Shown: positions 26,026 to 35,217 of the stretch, piece by piece
Layout of the letters: every line of letters begins with the position of its first letter
How positions within the stretch are numbered: the stretch's first letter is position 1
Assembly (NCBI RefSeq): GCF_004362195.1
Contig: NZ_SNWG01000001.1
Location: forward strand, 3,038,001-3,102,000
DNA: 64,000 bases
Source: Microbacterium sp. BK668
GTDB lineage: Bacteria > Actinomycetota > Actinomycetes > Actinomycetales > Microbacteriaceae
Reading direction: 5' to 3'
The notes under the pieces: generated by a model
The model's database searches: none
Told to the model about the DNA's origin: nothing
Seen by the model: the letters and a program-made list of their open reading frames with translations, nothing else
Position numbers and translations under genes: made by a program

Positions 26026-26535
26026 TCACGGCCGGGAGGGGAACACCCCCTCGAGCGCGATGCACCAGTTCAGGACGACGTACGGCGGCATGTTGTCGTG
26101 GGGCTGCCCCGAGCCCCCGCCGCCGATCATCGCGGCGTTCATGGTGAGATCGCCGGTCGTCCCGTACGACGATCCCGCTCCCGTGACCGCCGGGAACGCG
26201 CCGGACGGATTCTTCGACGTGGCCGCCGACGACGCGGCCACCGTGTGGCCGTGTGCCGGGATGGTCGCCGCCGTGAGCGTGACGGTCTCCGTTCCGGCCT
26301 GCTCCCCCTGGGTCCTGTTGGACAGCCCGGGGCCTTGACCGAAGGCCAGCGACACCCGGCCGCGCAGGTCCGGCAGGCCGAAAGTGGTGGTGCCGTTTCC
26401 GCCGTACGTGGTGCCGAGAAGTGAGAAGAGCGCGGTGTTCTGGGAGATCGAGAGCAGCTGCCCGTTGCAGAGCGCCCACCCTCGCGGCGCGAAGTTGAAG
26501 CCGAAGCAGCGCAGCTCTCCGATGAAAGGGTCCAT
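26026..26535 (-). CDS. Phage tail collar / microcystin-dependent-protein family protein
   Basis: 169 residues starting MDPFIGELRCFGFNFAPRGW, the hallmark of MdpB-type collar-domain proteins, followed by LCNGQLLSISQNTALFSLLG, GLPDLRGRVSLAFGQG and TIPAHGHTV. Such domains cap fibres in phage tails or act as stand-alone surface proteins in bacteria. No phage genes surround it. AGGAGG four bases before the ATG sets the start; a longer in-frame N-terminus has no family match. It is divergent from the LPXTG gene, so the two may share control. Confidence 0.88.
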   Translation of the reverse strand: MDPFIGELRCFGFNFAPRGWALCNGQLLSISQNTALFSLLGTTYGGNGTTTFGLPDLRGRVSLAFGQGPGLSNRTQGEQAGTETVTLTAATIPAHGHTVAASSAATSKNPSGAFPAVTGAGSSYGTTGDLTMNAAMIGGGGSGQPHDNMPPYVVLNWCIALEGVFPSRP

Positions 26536-26696
26536 GCATCCTCCTGGGTCGAGACGAGTCTCCCCACCTGCAACCCGCCCCCGAGGTCTGTACAAGGGCC
26601 CGATCGCAGTCATAGTGTGCCGTCACAGGACAGTGTCCGCCAGCCCTCGCCATGCCGGCGCCGCAGCGAAGCGGATCCCACCAGAGAGCGCAGACC

Positions 26697-29474
26697 ATGG
26701 CCAGATCCCAAGCTCGACGTCACGCGACCGCGGTTGGAGAGGACGCGCGGCGCGTGCTCGCGGCATCCGTCGCCGTCGCCCTCGTCCTGATCGGGATCGT
26801 CGTCACGCCCTCGGCGGCCCAGGCGGCCGGCCCGACGACGTTCAGCAACACGGCGTCGATCGCGATCCCGGCCGCCGGGTCCGCGGATCAGATCGGCACC
26901 GCCAGCCCGTACCCCTCCGACATCGTCGTCTCAGGCATGCCGGGATCGGTCACGAAGGTGCAGGTGGTGTTCAACGGACTCACGCATGCTTCGCTCAACG
27001 ACGTGGACGCCATGGTCGTGGCACCCTCGGGCCAGAGCCTGGTCGTCCTGTCGGATGTCGCGGACCCGGAGTCGACGATCGCCTTCGCCTCGAATGCGAC
27101 CCTCACCTTCGACGACACCGCGGCCGGGGCGGTGCCGACCGGCAACGTCCCGACCGGCACCTACCGCCCGACGAACAACGGCGGCGGGGACGCCTTCCCC
27201 GCGCCCGCACCGGTGCCGTCCGCCCAGACGACCCTGGCCGGAGCCTTCACCGGCATAAATCCCAACGGCACGTGGCGACTGTTCCTCGTCGACGATGCGA
27301 CCGGCGACCTCGGAACGATGGCCGGCGGATGGAGCCTCGTGATCACGACGGAGGAGGCGGCGGTGCCGACGGTCACGACCGTGACCACGTCGGGCTCCCC
27401 CTCCGCGACCGGGACCCCGGTGACGTTCACCGCGACCGTGACGGCTGCCGGCAGCCCCGTCACCGCCGGCACCGTGTCGTTCAGCGTCGACGGCGCGCCG
27501 CAGGGCGCCCCGGTCGCCGTCAACGCCTCGGGCACGGCGACGTTCACGACCAGCGCCCTCGCAGAGGGGACTCATCTCGTCACCGCGACCTACTCCGGGA
27601 GCACGGGATTCCTCACGAGCAACGGCTCCCTGTCGCAGCGCGTCGACAATGCCACGGTCGTGACCGGCAACACGTTCTGCAACCCCGGCGCCGTGACCGT
27701 TCCTGGTGCGGGCGCGGCCGTGCCCTACCCCTCCAACATCACGGTGTCCGGCCTCGCCGGCCCTGTCGCGAAGGTCACCGCGACCCTGAGCGGGCTCTCG
27801 CACACCGCTCCGATCGACCTCGACGTCCTGCTCTCCGGTCCGACCGGCGCGAACGTGGTGCTGATGAGCGACGTCGGCGGGACCACCCCCGTGAGCGGGA
27901 CCACGGTCACCTTCGACGACACCGGCGCCCCGGTGCCGACCCCCCTCGTCTCGGGAACGTTCCGCCCGACCGACGACGACTCCGACGTGCCGGATGCCGG
28001 GTTCCCCGCGCCCGCCCCGATCCCGAGCACAGCCACCGCCCTCGCGACCTTCGACGGCACGAACGCCAACGGCATGTGGAGCCTGTGGGTGGTCGACGAC
28101 GCGACCGGCGACGCCGGATCGATCGCCGGAGGGTGGTGCCTGACGATCACCACGACGACGCCGACGACGACGACCATCACGTCGAGCGTCAACCCCTCCA
28201 CCTTCGGCGACCCCGTGACCTTCACCGCCACCGTCACGGCGGCCGGTTCGACGGTGACGACCGGCACCGTCCTGTTCAGCCAGGGCGGGACGCCCCTCGC
28301 CGACGTCGCCGTCGGGCCGACGGGACAGGCGACCTTCACCACCGGTGACCTCTCGGTCGGGAGCCAGCTCATCACGGCGACGTATTCCGGGGCCACCGGC
28401 TTCGGCGGCAGCAGTGGGACCCTGGAGCAGTCGGTGCTGCCGACACCGACGTCGACCGTGCTCTCGTCGAGTCTCACCCCCTCCGTCCTCGGGAACCCCG
28501 TGACCTTCACCGCCATCGTCACCGCGGGCAGCGGAGCCACGCCCACCGGGTCGGTTCAGTTCGCCGACGGCGGCACGCCGCTGGGCTCGAGCGTCCCGCT
28601 CGCTGCCGACGGCTCGGCGACCCTGACGACCAGCAGCCTGGCCGTCGGGCCGCACGCGATCACCGCCACGTATCTCGGAGCATCCGCCTTCGGCATCAGC
28701 TCGGCCGGCGTCCAGCAGGTCGTCCTCGGGCCGGTGGTCGCTGACGCGGGCGGGCCGTACTCCGCTGCCGAGGGGGAAGGCGTGACGCTCGACGGGTCGG
28801 GCTCGACCCCCGGCGCGACCCTCGAGTGGGATCTCGACGGAGACGGCGACTTCAGCGACGCGAGCGGTCCGTCGCCGACCCTGACGTGGTCGCAGCTGCA
28901 GGCGCTCGGGATCAACGACGGCCCGTCGGCGCATCGGGTGGCGCTTCGGGCGACTCTCGGCGCTCAGCAGGCGACCGACACGACCGAGCTCGACCTCCTC
29001 AACACCGGACCCGAGACGATCGTGGAGGGAGCCCTGACCGCGACGGCGGGTGAGCCGTTCACGGTCAAGGTGGGCGCCGACGACCCCTCGCCGAGCGACA
29101 TGGCGGCGCTGTTCACCTACACGATCGACTGGGGCGACGGCTCGCCGGCCGAACAGGTCGTCGGACCCGCCGACCCGCCCGCCACGCACACGTACGTCGC
29201 CGCCGGCGCCTACACGGCCTCGCTGAGCTCGACGGACAAGGACGGCGGGACGGGCGCGACGCTCAGCATCGTGGTCGTGGTCGCCGCTGCCCCCGTGACA
29301 CCGCCGACCGCTCCGCCGACGACACCGCCCACCGGCTCATCGGCCGGCTCCTCCGGCGGCGGCCTCCCGGCGACCGGTGCGGACCCTCGCGCGGCCGCCC
29401 TCCTCGCAGGACTTCTGCTGTTCGCAGGCGCCGCGGCGGTGCACATCGCGCGGCGCCGCGCACAACGCGGGTAG
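26697..29474 (+). CDS. LPXTG-anchored multi-domain surface protein (P-domain-like, Ig-like and PKD repeats)
   Basis: A 925-residue wall-anchored protein: signal peptide to about residue 42 (AAQAAG), then a proprotein-convertase-P-like module (46-220), an Ig-like repeat (222-320), a second P-like module (322-480), two Ig-like repeats (484-680), PKD-like domains (680-870), a Pro/Thr/Gly/Ser wall linker, LPATG at about 890, a membrane helix and RRRAQRG. Sortase would join the LPATG threonine to the wall. The two P-like modules share the ending DDATGD..GS/TMAGGW, which indicates an internal duplication. An adhesin role is inferred. No sortase gene lies nearby. Confidence 0.82.
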   Translation: MARSQARRHATAVGEDARRVLAASVAVALVLIGIVVTPSAAQAAGPTTFSNTASIAIPAAGSADQIGTASPYPSDIVVSGMPGSVTKVQVVFNGLTHASLNDVDAMVVAPSGQSLVVLSDVADPESTIAFASNATLTFDDTAAGAVPTGNVPTGTYRPTNNGGGDAFPAPAPVPSAQTTLAGAFTGINPNGTWRLFLVDDATGDLGTMAGGWSLVITTEEAAVPTVTTVTTSGSPSATGTPVTFTATVTAAGSPVTAGTVSFSVDGAPQGAPVAVNASGTATFTTSALAEGTHLVTATYSGSTGFLTSNGSLSQRVDNATVVTGNTFCNPGAVTVPGAGAAVPYPSNITVSGLAGPVAKVTATLSGLSHTAPIDLDVLLSGPTGANVVLMSDVGGTTPVSGTTVTFDDTGAPVPTPLVSGTFRPTDDDSDVPDAGFPAPAPIPSTATALATFDGTNANGMWSLWVVDDATGDAGSIAGGWCLTITTTTPTTTTITSSVNPSTFGDPVTFTATVTAAGSTVTTGTVLFSQGGTPLADVAVGPTGQATFTTGDLSVGSQLITATYSGATGFGGSSGTLEQSVLPTPTSTVLSSSLTPSVLGNPVTFTAIVTAGSGATPTGSVQFADGGTPLGSSVPLAADGSATLTTSSLAVGPHAITATYLGASAFGISSAGVQQVVLGPVVADAGGPYSAAEGEGVTLDGSGSTPGATLEWDLDGDGDFSDASGPSPTLTWSQLQALGINDGPSAHRVALRATLGAQQATDTTELDLLNTGPETIVEGALTATAGEPFTVKVGADDPSPSDMAALFTYTIDWGDGSPAEQVVGPADPPATHTYVAAGAYTASLSSTDKDGGTGATLSIVVVVAAAPVTPPTAPPTTPPTGSSAGSSGGGLPATGADPRAAALLAGLLLFAGAAAVHIARRRAQRG

Positions 29475-29514
29475 GCCGTCGGCCGGGTCACCCTCGGCAG
29501 GCGCGAGACGCTGA

Positions 29515-32500
29515 TCAGGGGGCGTTCACCCGCAGATCCCTCACTCCGAGCGTGATGGGCGCGTTGTTCGCCGACCCCGACAGGTAGCTGTACACGCCGA
29601 CCGCCCCCGCTGCCTGCAGCGCCGCCGTCGAGTCGGTCGCCGTGGTCCACGTCGTCGGCTCGGCCGTGCCCTCGGCCCAGACCCGCGCCTGCAGGGTCGT
29701 CGGCCCCGTCCCCGTGACGCGGAGTCTGAGGTTCCAGACCGCACCGGGGGCATACACGAAGCCGGCGAGAGGCTGCGACGCCAGCGCGGTCTCCGCGCCG
29801 TTCACCGTCCGGACCAGACTCAGGGCGGTCCCCGTCGCGGTGATCTGCAGCTTCGCGCGGTAGTCGGACGTCCCTATGCGCCGCGCCACGAACGACGTGT
29901 AGATACCGCCGCCGCTGCCGGGCTTGTCGTAGCCGAAGCTCACCAGCATCTCGCTGTCGGCCGCGCTCACCGAGCCGAGATAGGCCGACGGCCCGGATCC
30001 GGCCGCCATCCTCAGGGTTCCCGATCCCGCGCCGACGGCGAAGTCGCTGAGCGACCCGCTCAGGGCCCACGCGCCTCCGACATCGGCGCTGCCCCATCCG
30101 TTGCTCACCGTTCGATCGAACGCGTCGGAGGCGATGACGGATGCCGCGGCGACCGTGACCGGCTGCGTGCGGGTGGCGGTCGCCCCGGCGTTGTCGGTCA
30201 CCGTGAGCGTCACCGAGTAGGTGCCGGGGTTCTGATAGGTGCGGCTCGTGGTGCGCTCCGTGCCGGTCGTGCCGTCGCCGAACGTCCAGGCGTACGACGC
30301 GATCGACCCGTCCGGGTCCGTCGAGCCGCTTGCATCGAACGACGCCGTCAGCCCGTTGGTGCTCGATGTGAAGGCCGCCTGCGGCGGCTGGTTGGGGACC
30401 GGCCCGCCGCCGGCGCGGGCGGCGTACAGCGCCTGAACGTTGCTCGCCGTGAGCGCCGTCGGGTAGATCGCGACCTCGTCGACGCTTCCGATGAAGTTCG
30501 GCGTGCTGGGCGCGCTCGGCCATCCGATCAGCGCGCTCCCCGTCAGCGCGTCGCCGCCGAGGCGCCAGTAGCCCAGGTATCTCTCTCCGCGCGTCGTGTC
30601 GGTGCGCTGCGCCACGGCGGCGCCGTCGACGTACAGCACCATCCCCTGCGCGCTCATCGTGGCGGTGACGAGGTGCCACTGGTTGTCGCGGTAGGTCGCG
30701 GGCGACGTCACGATCCGCGCGACGCCGGCCTCGTCACGGACTCCGAAGATCAGCCGCCCGGAATTGTCCATGTAGATGTGCCGGTCGTGGTGATCCGAGA
30801 CGCCGTTCTGGAGGTCCCCGAATCCGAGGATCCGTCCGCCGCGCGTCGTCGTCGTCTTGATCCACACCTGCGCTGTGAAGGTGTCGGGCGCCGTCTCGGT
30901 GCTCAGGCTGCACGACGCCGTCGCCGGGCAGCTGCCCGTGTAGATGCGACTGAAGTCGTTGTCGCCGAGGGATGCCGCGGTGTCGCCCGTGATCGCGCCG
31001 GCCTGGTTCCAGGTCACGCCGTTGTCGGCGCGGCCGTCGGTGACGCCCAGGTTCGGCGGCGACGTGGGGCTTGCGGCGCGATCGGTCGCCACGAGACCCG
31101 ATTTCTCGTTGAGTGGCCAGTAGATCCGGGCTCCGAGGCTCCGCACCAGCGCGGAGTACGTGTTCGCGGCGGGGAAGGAGGTCGGCATGGTGACGGCGGT
31201 GTTGGCGCCGAACACGGTGTTCCCGTCGCCGTCGCTCACGACCACCTGGTAGGTGTACGTCTGGCCCGGCGACAGACCCGTGTCGATGAAGCCGTGTGCC
31301 GGGAGCGTCCACCAGTTCGAGTTCGCCGTCGAGGTGCGCACGGTGGCGCCGTTGCGCGTGATCCGGTAGTTGAGCGCGTAGTCGTCGCGGTCGAAGCCGG
31401 CCGGCCAGCTCACCCGCAGCGCCGTCGTCGAGACGGGGACGAGCGTCGGCACCAGCGTGCCGTTGACGAAGCGGGGTCCCTCCCGCGCGGGGGCGATCGG
31501 CTTGCGCGCGAACCGCACGAGCCCCTGCTGCCCGACTCCGTTGACGGTGGGGAACTCTCCCCCGAAGACGATGTAGTCCGCGTTTCCGGCAACGCTCCAC
31601 GCCGCCTGGTACTGCTGTGTGTAGGTCCCGAGCGTGAAGTCGGGGTTCCAGTTCACCAGAGCCGGCCCCTGACGGCCGCGCCAGTTCGTGTAGTTGAGCG
31701 GGTCGTTGAGGATGTCGCCGGTCTGGGTGTCGTTCCACGCGAGCGCATACTGGTACCGCCACTGCTCGAACTGAGGCGCGCCGTCGCCCATGTTGCCGCA
31801 GTAGTGGGAGTGGCCGGCGCCGTAGACGATGCCGTTGCTCAGGAAGCTGTCGTAGGTGTCGCCGTGGCAGTCCATGACCCACTGGAGCGTGCCGGGATTG
31901 GCCACCGACGCCTTGAAGATGCCCTCCAGGTTTCCGCCGCTTCCGAAGACCCAGCCCGTTCCGTAGAGGTGGTCGCCCGACACGCGCAGGCTGGTCCACC
32001 CGGCATTCGGTCCGGCGTTCCGTGGCGAGGGCGGCGAGGTCACGCGCGCCAGCTGCCACCCCGTGTCGAGGGCGCCCGTCGACGCGCTGATCTTGGCGAG
32101 GCCGTAGGCGGACTGTCCTCCCACATTCTGGAACGATCCTCCCGCGAAGACGGCCGTCTGGTCGCCGCTGACGGCGAGCGCCCAGACGGTGTAGTCCGCG
32201 TTCGGGTTCCACGGCAGGAGGGAGCCGTCGGCGGCGGAGAAGGCCGCGAGGTTGTTCCGGGGTGTGCTGCCGGCTCCCGCGAAGCCCCCGCCGACGTAGA
32301 CCGCCGTGTCGGTCGCGACGACGGTGCGGGCGGATGACGTCACCCCCACCGGGCTGAAGGAGCTGATGAGCGCGCCGGTGGCGGTGCTGTAGGCCGCGAT
32401 CCGCGAGCGCACCTGCCCGTTCGCCATCGTGAAGTCGCCCACGACGTAGATGCGGGAACCGTCCGGCGACGCCGCGACGCCGCGCACCTGACCGTTGAGG

Positions 32501-32832
32501 TTCGGCGCGAAGGCCGTGTTGAGGTTGCCCGTGGTGATGTCGTACGACAGCAGATTGTTCCGCGCCGTCTGATTCGTGCCGGGCGCCGCCCCCGCCGGGC
32601 GCGCCTGGGTGAACGAGCCCCCGGCATAGACGGTGTTGCCCACGACCGCCTGGGACCACACGACGCCGTTGATCTGCACGGTGGGCAGCCTGTCCGCCGT
32701 CACCGCCGAGGGCGGGCGGGGCTGGATCGGCGTCGGCACCGCCGACGCGGCCCATGCCGGTCCGAGCAGACTCAGCACCAGCGCCGCAGCAGCGGCGGCC
32801 ACGAGTGCCCGGAATTTCCTCGACGTGCGCAT
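29515..32832 (-). CDS. Secreted LamG and PKD domain protein with N-terminal propeller
   Basis: A 1105-residue exported protein. Signal peptide to about residue 30 (AWAASA). Residues 50-450 hold propeller-like repeats (VYAGGSFTQ, IYVVGDFTM, VYVGGGFAG, VFAGGSFQN) of the delta-60/DUF5122 type. A fibronectin-III-like segment (about 470-560), a LamG/concanavalin domain (about 570-790), a PKD domain with FDASGSTDPDGSIASYAWTF (about 795-880) and a C-terminal beta-sandwich follow. There is no LPXTG or transmembrane tail, so it is secreted or held non-covalently. Probable glycan binding is inferred. The ATG at 32832 has AAGGGG eight bases upstream. Convergent with the LPXTG gene. Confidence 0.8.
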   Translation of the reverse strand: MRTSRKFRALVAAAAAALVLSLLGPAWAASAVPTPIQPRPPSAVTADRLPTVQINGVVWSQAVVGNTVYAGGSFTQARPAGAAPGTNQTARNNLLSYDITTGNLNTAFAPNLNGQVRGVAASPDGSRIYVVGDFTMANGQVRSRIAAYSTATGALISSFSPVGVTSSARTVVATDTAVYVGGGFAGAGSTPRNNLAAFSAADGSLLPWNPNADYTVWALAVSGDQTAVFAGGSFQNVGGQSAYGLAKISASTGALDTGWQLARVTSPPSPRNAGPNAGWTSLRVSGDHLYGTGWVFGSGGNLEGIFKASVANPGTLQWVMDCHGDTYDSFLSNGIVYGAGHSHYCGNMGDGAPQFEQWRYQYALAWNDTQTGDILNDPLNYTNWRGRQGPALVNWNPDFTLGTYTQQYQAAWSVAGNADYIVFGGEFPTVNGVGQQGLVRFARKPIAPAREGPRFVNGTLVPTLVPVSTTALRVSWPAGFDRDDYALNYRITRNGATVRTSTANSNWWTLPAHGFIDTGLSPGQTYTYQVVVSDGDGNTVFGANTAVTMPTSFPAANTYSALVRSLGARIYWPLNEKSGLVATDRAASPTSPPNLGVTDGRADNGVTWNQAGAITGDTAASLGDNDFSRIYTGSCPATASCSLSTETAPDTFTAQVWIKTTTTRGGRILGFGDLQNGVSDHHDRHIYMDNSGRLIFGVRDEAGVARIVTSPATYRDNQWHLVTATMSAQGMVLYVDGAAVAQRTDTTRGERYLGYWRLGGDALTGSALIGWPSAPSTPNFIGSVDEVAIYPTALTASNVQALYAARAGGGPVPNQPPQAAFTSSTNGLTASFDASGSTDPDGSIASYAWTFGDGTTGTERTTSRTYQNPGTYSVTLTVTDNAGATATRTQPVTVAAASVIASDAFDRTVSNGWGSADVGGAWALSGSLSDFAVGAGSGTLRMAAGSGPSAYLGSVSAADSEMLVSFGYDKPGSGGGIYTSFVARRIGTSDYRAKLQITATGTALSLVRTVNGAETALASQPLAGFVYAPGAVWNLRLRVTGTGPTTLQARVWAEGTAEPTTWTTATDSTAALQAAGAVGVYSYLSGSANNAPITLGVRDLRVNAP

Positions 32833-32937
32833 CTCCCACACCCCTTCCCCCGGAGGGCGGTGATCAACCCGGGGTCGATGGGCGGAGCCTCGTCGGCAAC
32901 TCGAGCGACCGTCGCGCTGATCGGGTTCAGCTGGTCC

Positions 32938-32965
32938 CCCAAGCGGGGCCTCGGCCCCGCTTGGG
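32938..32965 (-). terminator. Terminator-like hairpin after the two-component operon
   Basis: Perfect 12-bp stem CCCAAGCGGGGC / GCCCCGCTTGGG with a CTCG loop, 99 bases past the response-regulator stop and before the LamG gene. Confidence 0.6.
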
Positions 32966-33064
32966 CAGAACGTTAGCGCAGGACCTCTCTCGAAACCAGA
33001 GGAAGCGCGAGCGGTCGAGCGCGAGCGCTTCTCGACGGCTGGGAGCGGAATGAAGGCGGCGGGA

Positions 33065-33784
33065 TCAGTCTGCGCGCGGCGCGCGGCCCGCAGGCGCGAG
33101 GCGGTAGAGGACCTGCGGGCGCCCGCGACGCCCGTACCGGTGTGCGAGGTCGATCACTCCCACCTCGGTCAGGTAGGTGAGGTACCGGTGAGCCGTCCCG
33201 GGCGACATCCCGCACGCCGCGGCCACCTGCTTCGCCGACCTTGCCGCGACCGGGTCGAGGGCGGCGACGATCCGCTCGAGGGTCGGCTCCGCGAGGCCCT
33301 TCGGCAGCGGCGCATCGGACCGGCGTCGGACCGTCCGGATGCCGCCCGTGAGCAGGCGGTCGATCTCCCCCTGCGCCAGAGGGCGTTCCTCGAGGCCCTC
33401 CATGTGCTCGTCGCGGGCGGCCCGATAGAGCTCGAGTCGCTCCTGCAGCGCCGCCTTGGTGAAGGGCTTGACGAGGTAACCGACGACGTGCGCGGCCATC
33501 GCCTGCCGAACGGTTGTCTGGTCGCGCGATGAGCTGATCACCAGGACGTCCGGACCATCCCCCCCGACCGTCCGCAGCCGATGCAGCACCTCGACGCCGC
33601 TGATGTCCGGCATCCGCATGTCGAGCAGGATCAGGTCCATCCCGGCCGCCTGCGACAGCGCTTCCGCTCCCGTCGCCGCCGTGCCGGCGACGACGAACCC
33701 GCTCGTGTCGGCGACGAAGCCGGCGTGCAGAGCGCGTGCACCACGGTCGTCGTCGACGACGAGCACCCGGATGCCGCCGGTCAC
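33065..33784 (-). CDS. Response regulator, CitB/DcuR type
   Basis: 239 residues. The receiver domain (about 5-120) has the acidic pair Asp11/12, phosphoacceptor Asp55 in LLDMRMPD, VISSS and the Lys in YLVKPF. The C-terminal winged-helix-like output (about 165-225; SAKQVAAACGMSPGTAHRYLTYL) matches the CitB/DcuR family. The GTG start overlaps the kinase stop (GTGA). It probably controls the divergent tctCBA operon in response to a carboxylate; this is inferred from family and position. Confidence 0.9.
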   Translation of the reverse strand: MTGGIRVLVVDDDRGARALHAGFVADTSGFVVAGTAATGAEALSQAAGMDLILLDMRMPDISGVEVLHRLRTVGGDGPDVLVISSSRDQTTVRQAMAAHVVGYLVKPFTKAALQERLELYRAARDEHMEGLEERPLAQGEIDRLLTGGIRTVRRRSDAPLPKGLAEPTLERIVAALDPVAARSAKQVAAACGMSPGTAHRYLTYLTEVGVIDLAHRYGRRGRPQVLYRLAPAGRAPRAD

Positions 33785-35067
33785 CGACGGGCCGCCATCT
33801 CGAACGAGAAGCGGGCCCCGCCGAGCGGGGACGCCCCGACCTCGATCGCTCCCCCGCGGGCGGAGACGATGCGCCGCACCAGATCGAGTCCGATACCCCG
33901 CCCGCGGCCCGAGGCGTCCGGCTTGGACGTGAACCCGCGTGAGAAGATCCGCGACGCGGTCTGCCCGTCGATGCCCGGACCGTCGTCGTCGACCGCTCCG
34001 AGCAGCCGCTCGTCGGCGACGTGGAGCGTACAGCGCACCCTCGAGGCGCCCGCTTCGGCGGCATTCCGGCTGAGGTTGGTGAGCACCGACACGACATCGT
34101 CATCGAACTCGACAGCCGACCCGAAGTCGAACTCGGCAAGAGCGCCGTGTTCGAGCAGCTCGGCGCGCACCGCGTGCATGGTCGCCTCCCGCAGCCCTCC
34201 CGCCCCGTGCGCGCCCGCCCCTCGGTCGGAATCCGCATCGCCCACCGCGACGAGATCCTCGATGTAGTCCAGCGCGTCCCGCGAGGCGCCCCCGGCCACG
34301 AGGCCGTGGACCACGTGAAGACGGGTGTGGAACTCGTGCGCCTGCTCCTGGAGCGCAGCGGTCGTGCGCTGCATCTGCGCCTGCTCGGCGGCCACCTCGT
34401 CGAGCCGCCGGAAGCGGCGCTGCACCACCGCGGTCACGAGCGAGCTCGCGAGCACCGCGACGACGAGGGCGCCCGCCGCCCACGGCAGAAGGCCGCCGAG
34501 CGCCTCCGTGCGCTCGGCCTCGATGTCGGATTCGAGGATGCCCACCGAGACCATCCCGACGACGTCGCCCTCGTCGGACCACACCGGAACCTTCGCGCGC
34601 AGCGATCGGCCCAGGGTGCCCGTCTCGGTGCCGAGGAACGGGGTGCCCGCGAGCACGGATTCATTGGTCGTCGACACCTTCACGCCGCGTTCGGAGGGGA
34701 CCGGGTGCGTGATGCGCACACCTTCGTCGTCCGTGATCACGACGTAGTACACACCTGCCGACTGCCCTACCAGATCGGCGATCGGCTGCAGCGTAGCGGT
34801 CGCCGCTCGCAGATCGTCGGCATCCGCGAGGCCGCTCGGGGTTCCGGCATCCACCTGCGCTTCGAGCGTGGACCGCACCTGGGGCAGCGCCGCGATACTC
34901 GACGCGACACCTTGGACCCGCTCCGCCGTGGCATCCCGGATGCTCCTCTCCTGGAGCGACAGCGCGAGCACCACCGTTCCGGTCAGCAGGGCGAGCGTGA
35001 TCACCGACGGCAGCAGGATCATCCCGAGACGGATCGCCCTCGGACTCGGCCGCTTCGCCATGGTCAT
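33781..35067 (-). CDS. Sensor histidine kinase, CitA/DcuS type
   Basis: 428 residues: membrane helix (about 15-35), an extracytoplasmic PAS/CitA-like sensor (VYYVVITDDEGVRITHPVPSE), a second membrane helix (about 165-190), then the kinase with EFHTRLHVVHGL (H box of the CitA/DcuS type), NLSRNAAEAG (N box), DDGPGID and GRGIGLDLV (G boxes). CitA-type sensors bind citrate or C4-dicarboxylates outside the cell. The ATG at 35067 has GGGAG five bases upstream. Divergent from tctC, so the pair most likely senses the substrate of the transporter. Confidence 0.9.
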   Translation of the reverse strand: MTMAKRPSPRAIRLGMILLPSVITLALLTGTVVLALSLQERSIRDATAERVQGVASSIAALPQVRSTLEAQVDAGTPSGLADADDLRAATATLQPIADLVGQSAGVYYVVITDDEGVRITHPVPSERGVKVSTTNESVLAGTPFLGTETGTLGRSLRAKVPVWSDEGDVVGMVSVGILESDIEAERTEALGGLLPWAAGALVVAVLASSLVTAVVQRRFRRLDEVAAEQAQMQRTTAALQEQAHEFHTRLHVVHGLVAGGASRDALDYIEDLVAVGDADSDRGAGAHGAGGLREATMHAVRAELLEHGALAEFDFGSAVEFDDDVVSVLTNLSRNAAEAGASRVRCTLHVADERLLGAVDDDGPGIDGQTASRIFSRGFTSKPDASGRGRGIGLDLVRRIVSARGGAIEVGASPLGGARFSFEMAARR

Positions 35068-35217
35068 CACTCTCCCGCCGGGGCCCCGGTGCGCGGGGGC
35101 CGGCCGACGCATCGGCACTTAAGAGAACAAAGAGCGAACGGCCTTCCGCGTCGGACCGGCGGTGCCATCCTAGGTCGATCCCGCGGCGACGAAGACGTCC
35201 GCGCGAAGGGAGCAGAG

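Noticed and set aside
26026..26535. Prophage remnant suggested by the tail-collar domain
   Set aside because: No other phage gene lies nearby, and stand-alone collar-domain proteins are common in bacteria.
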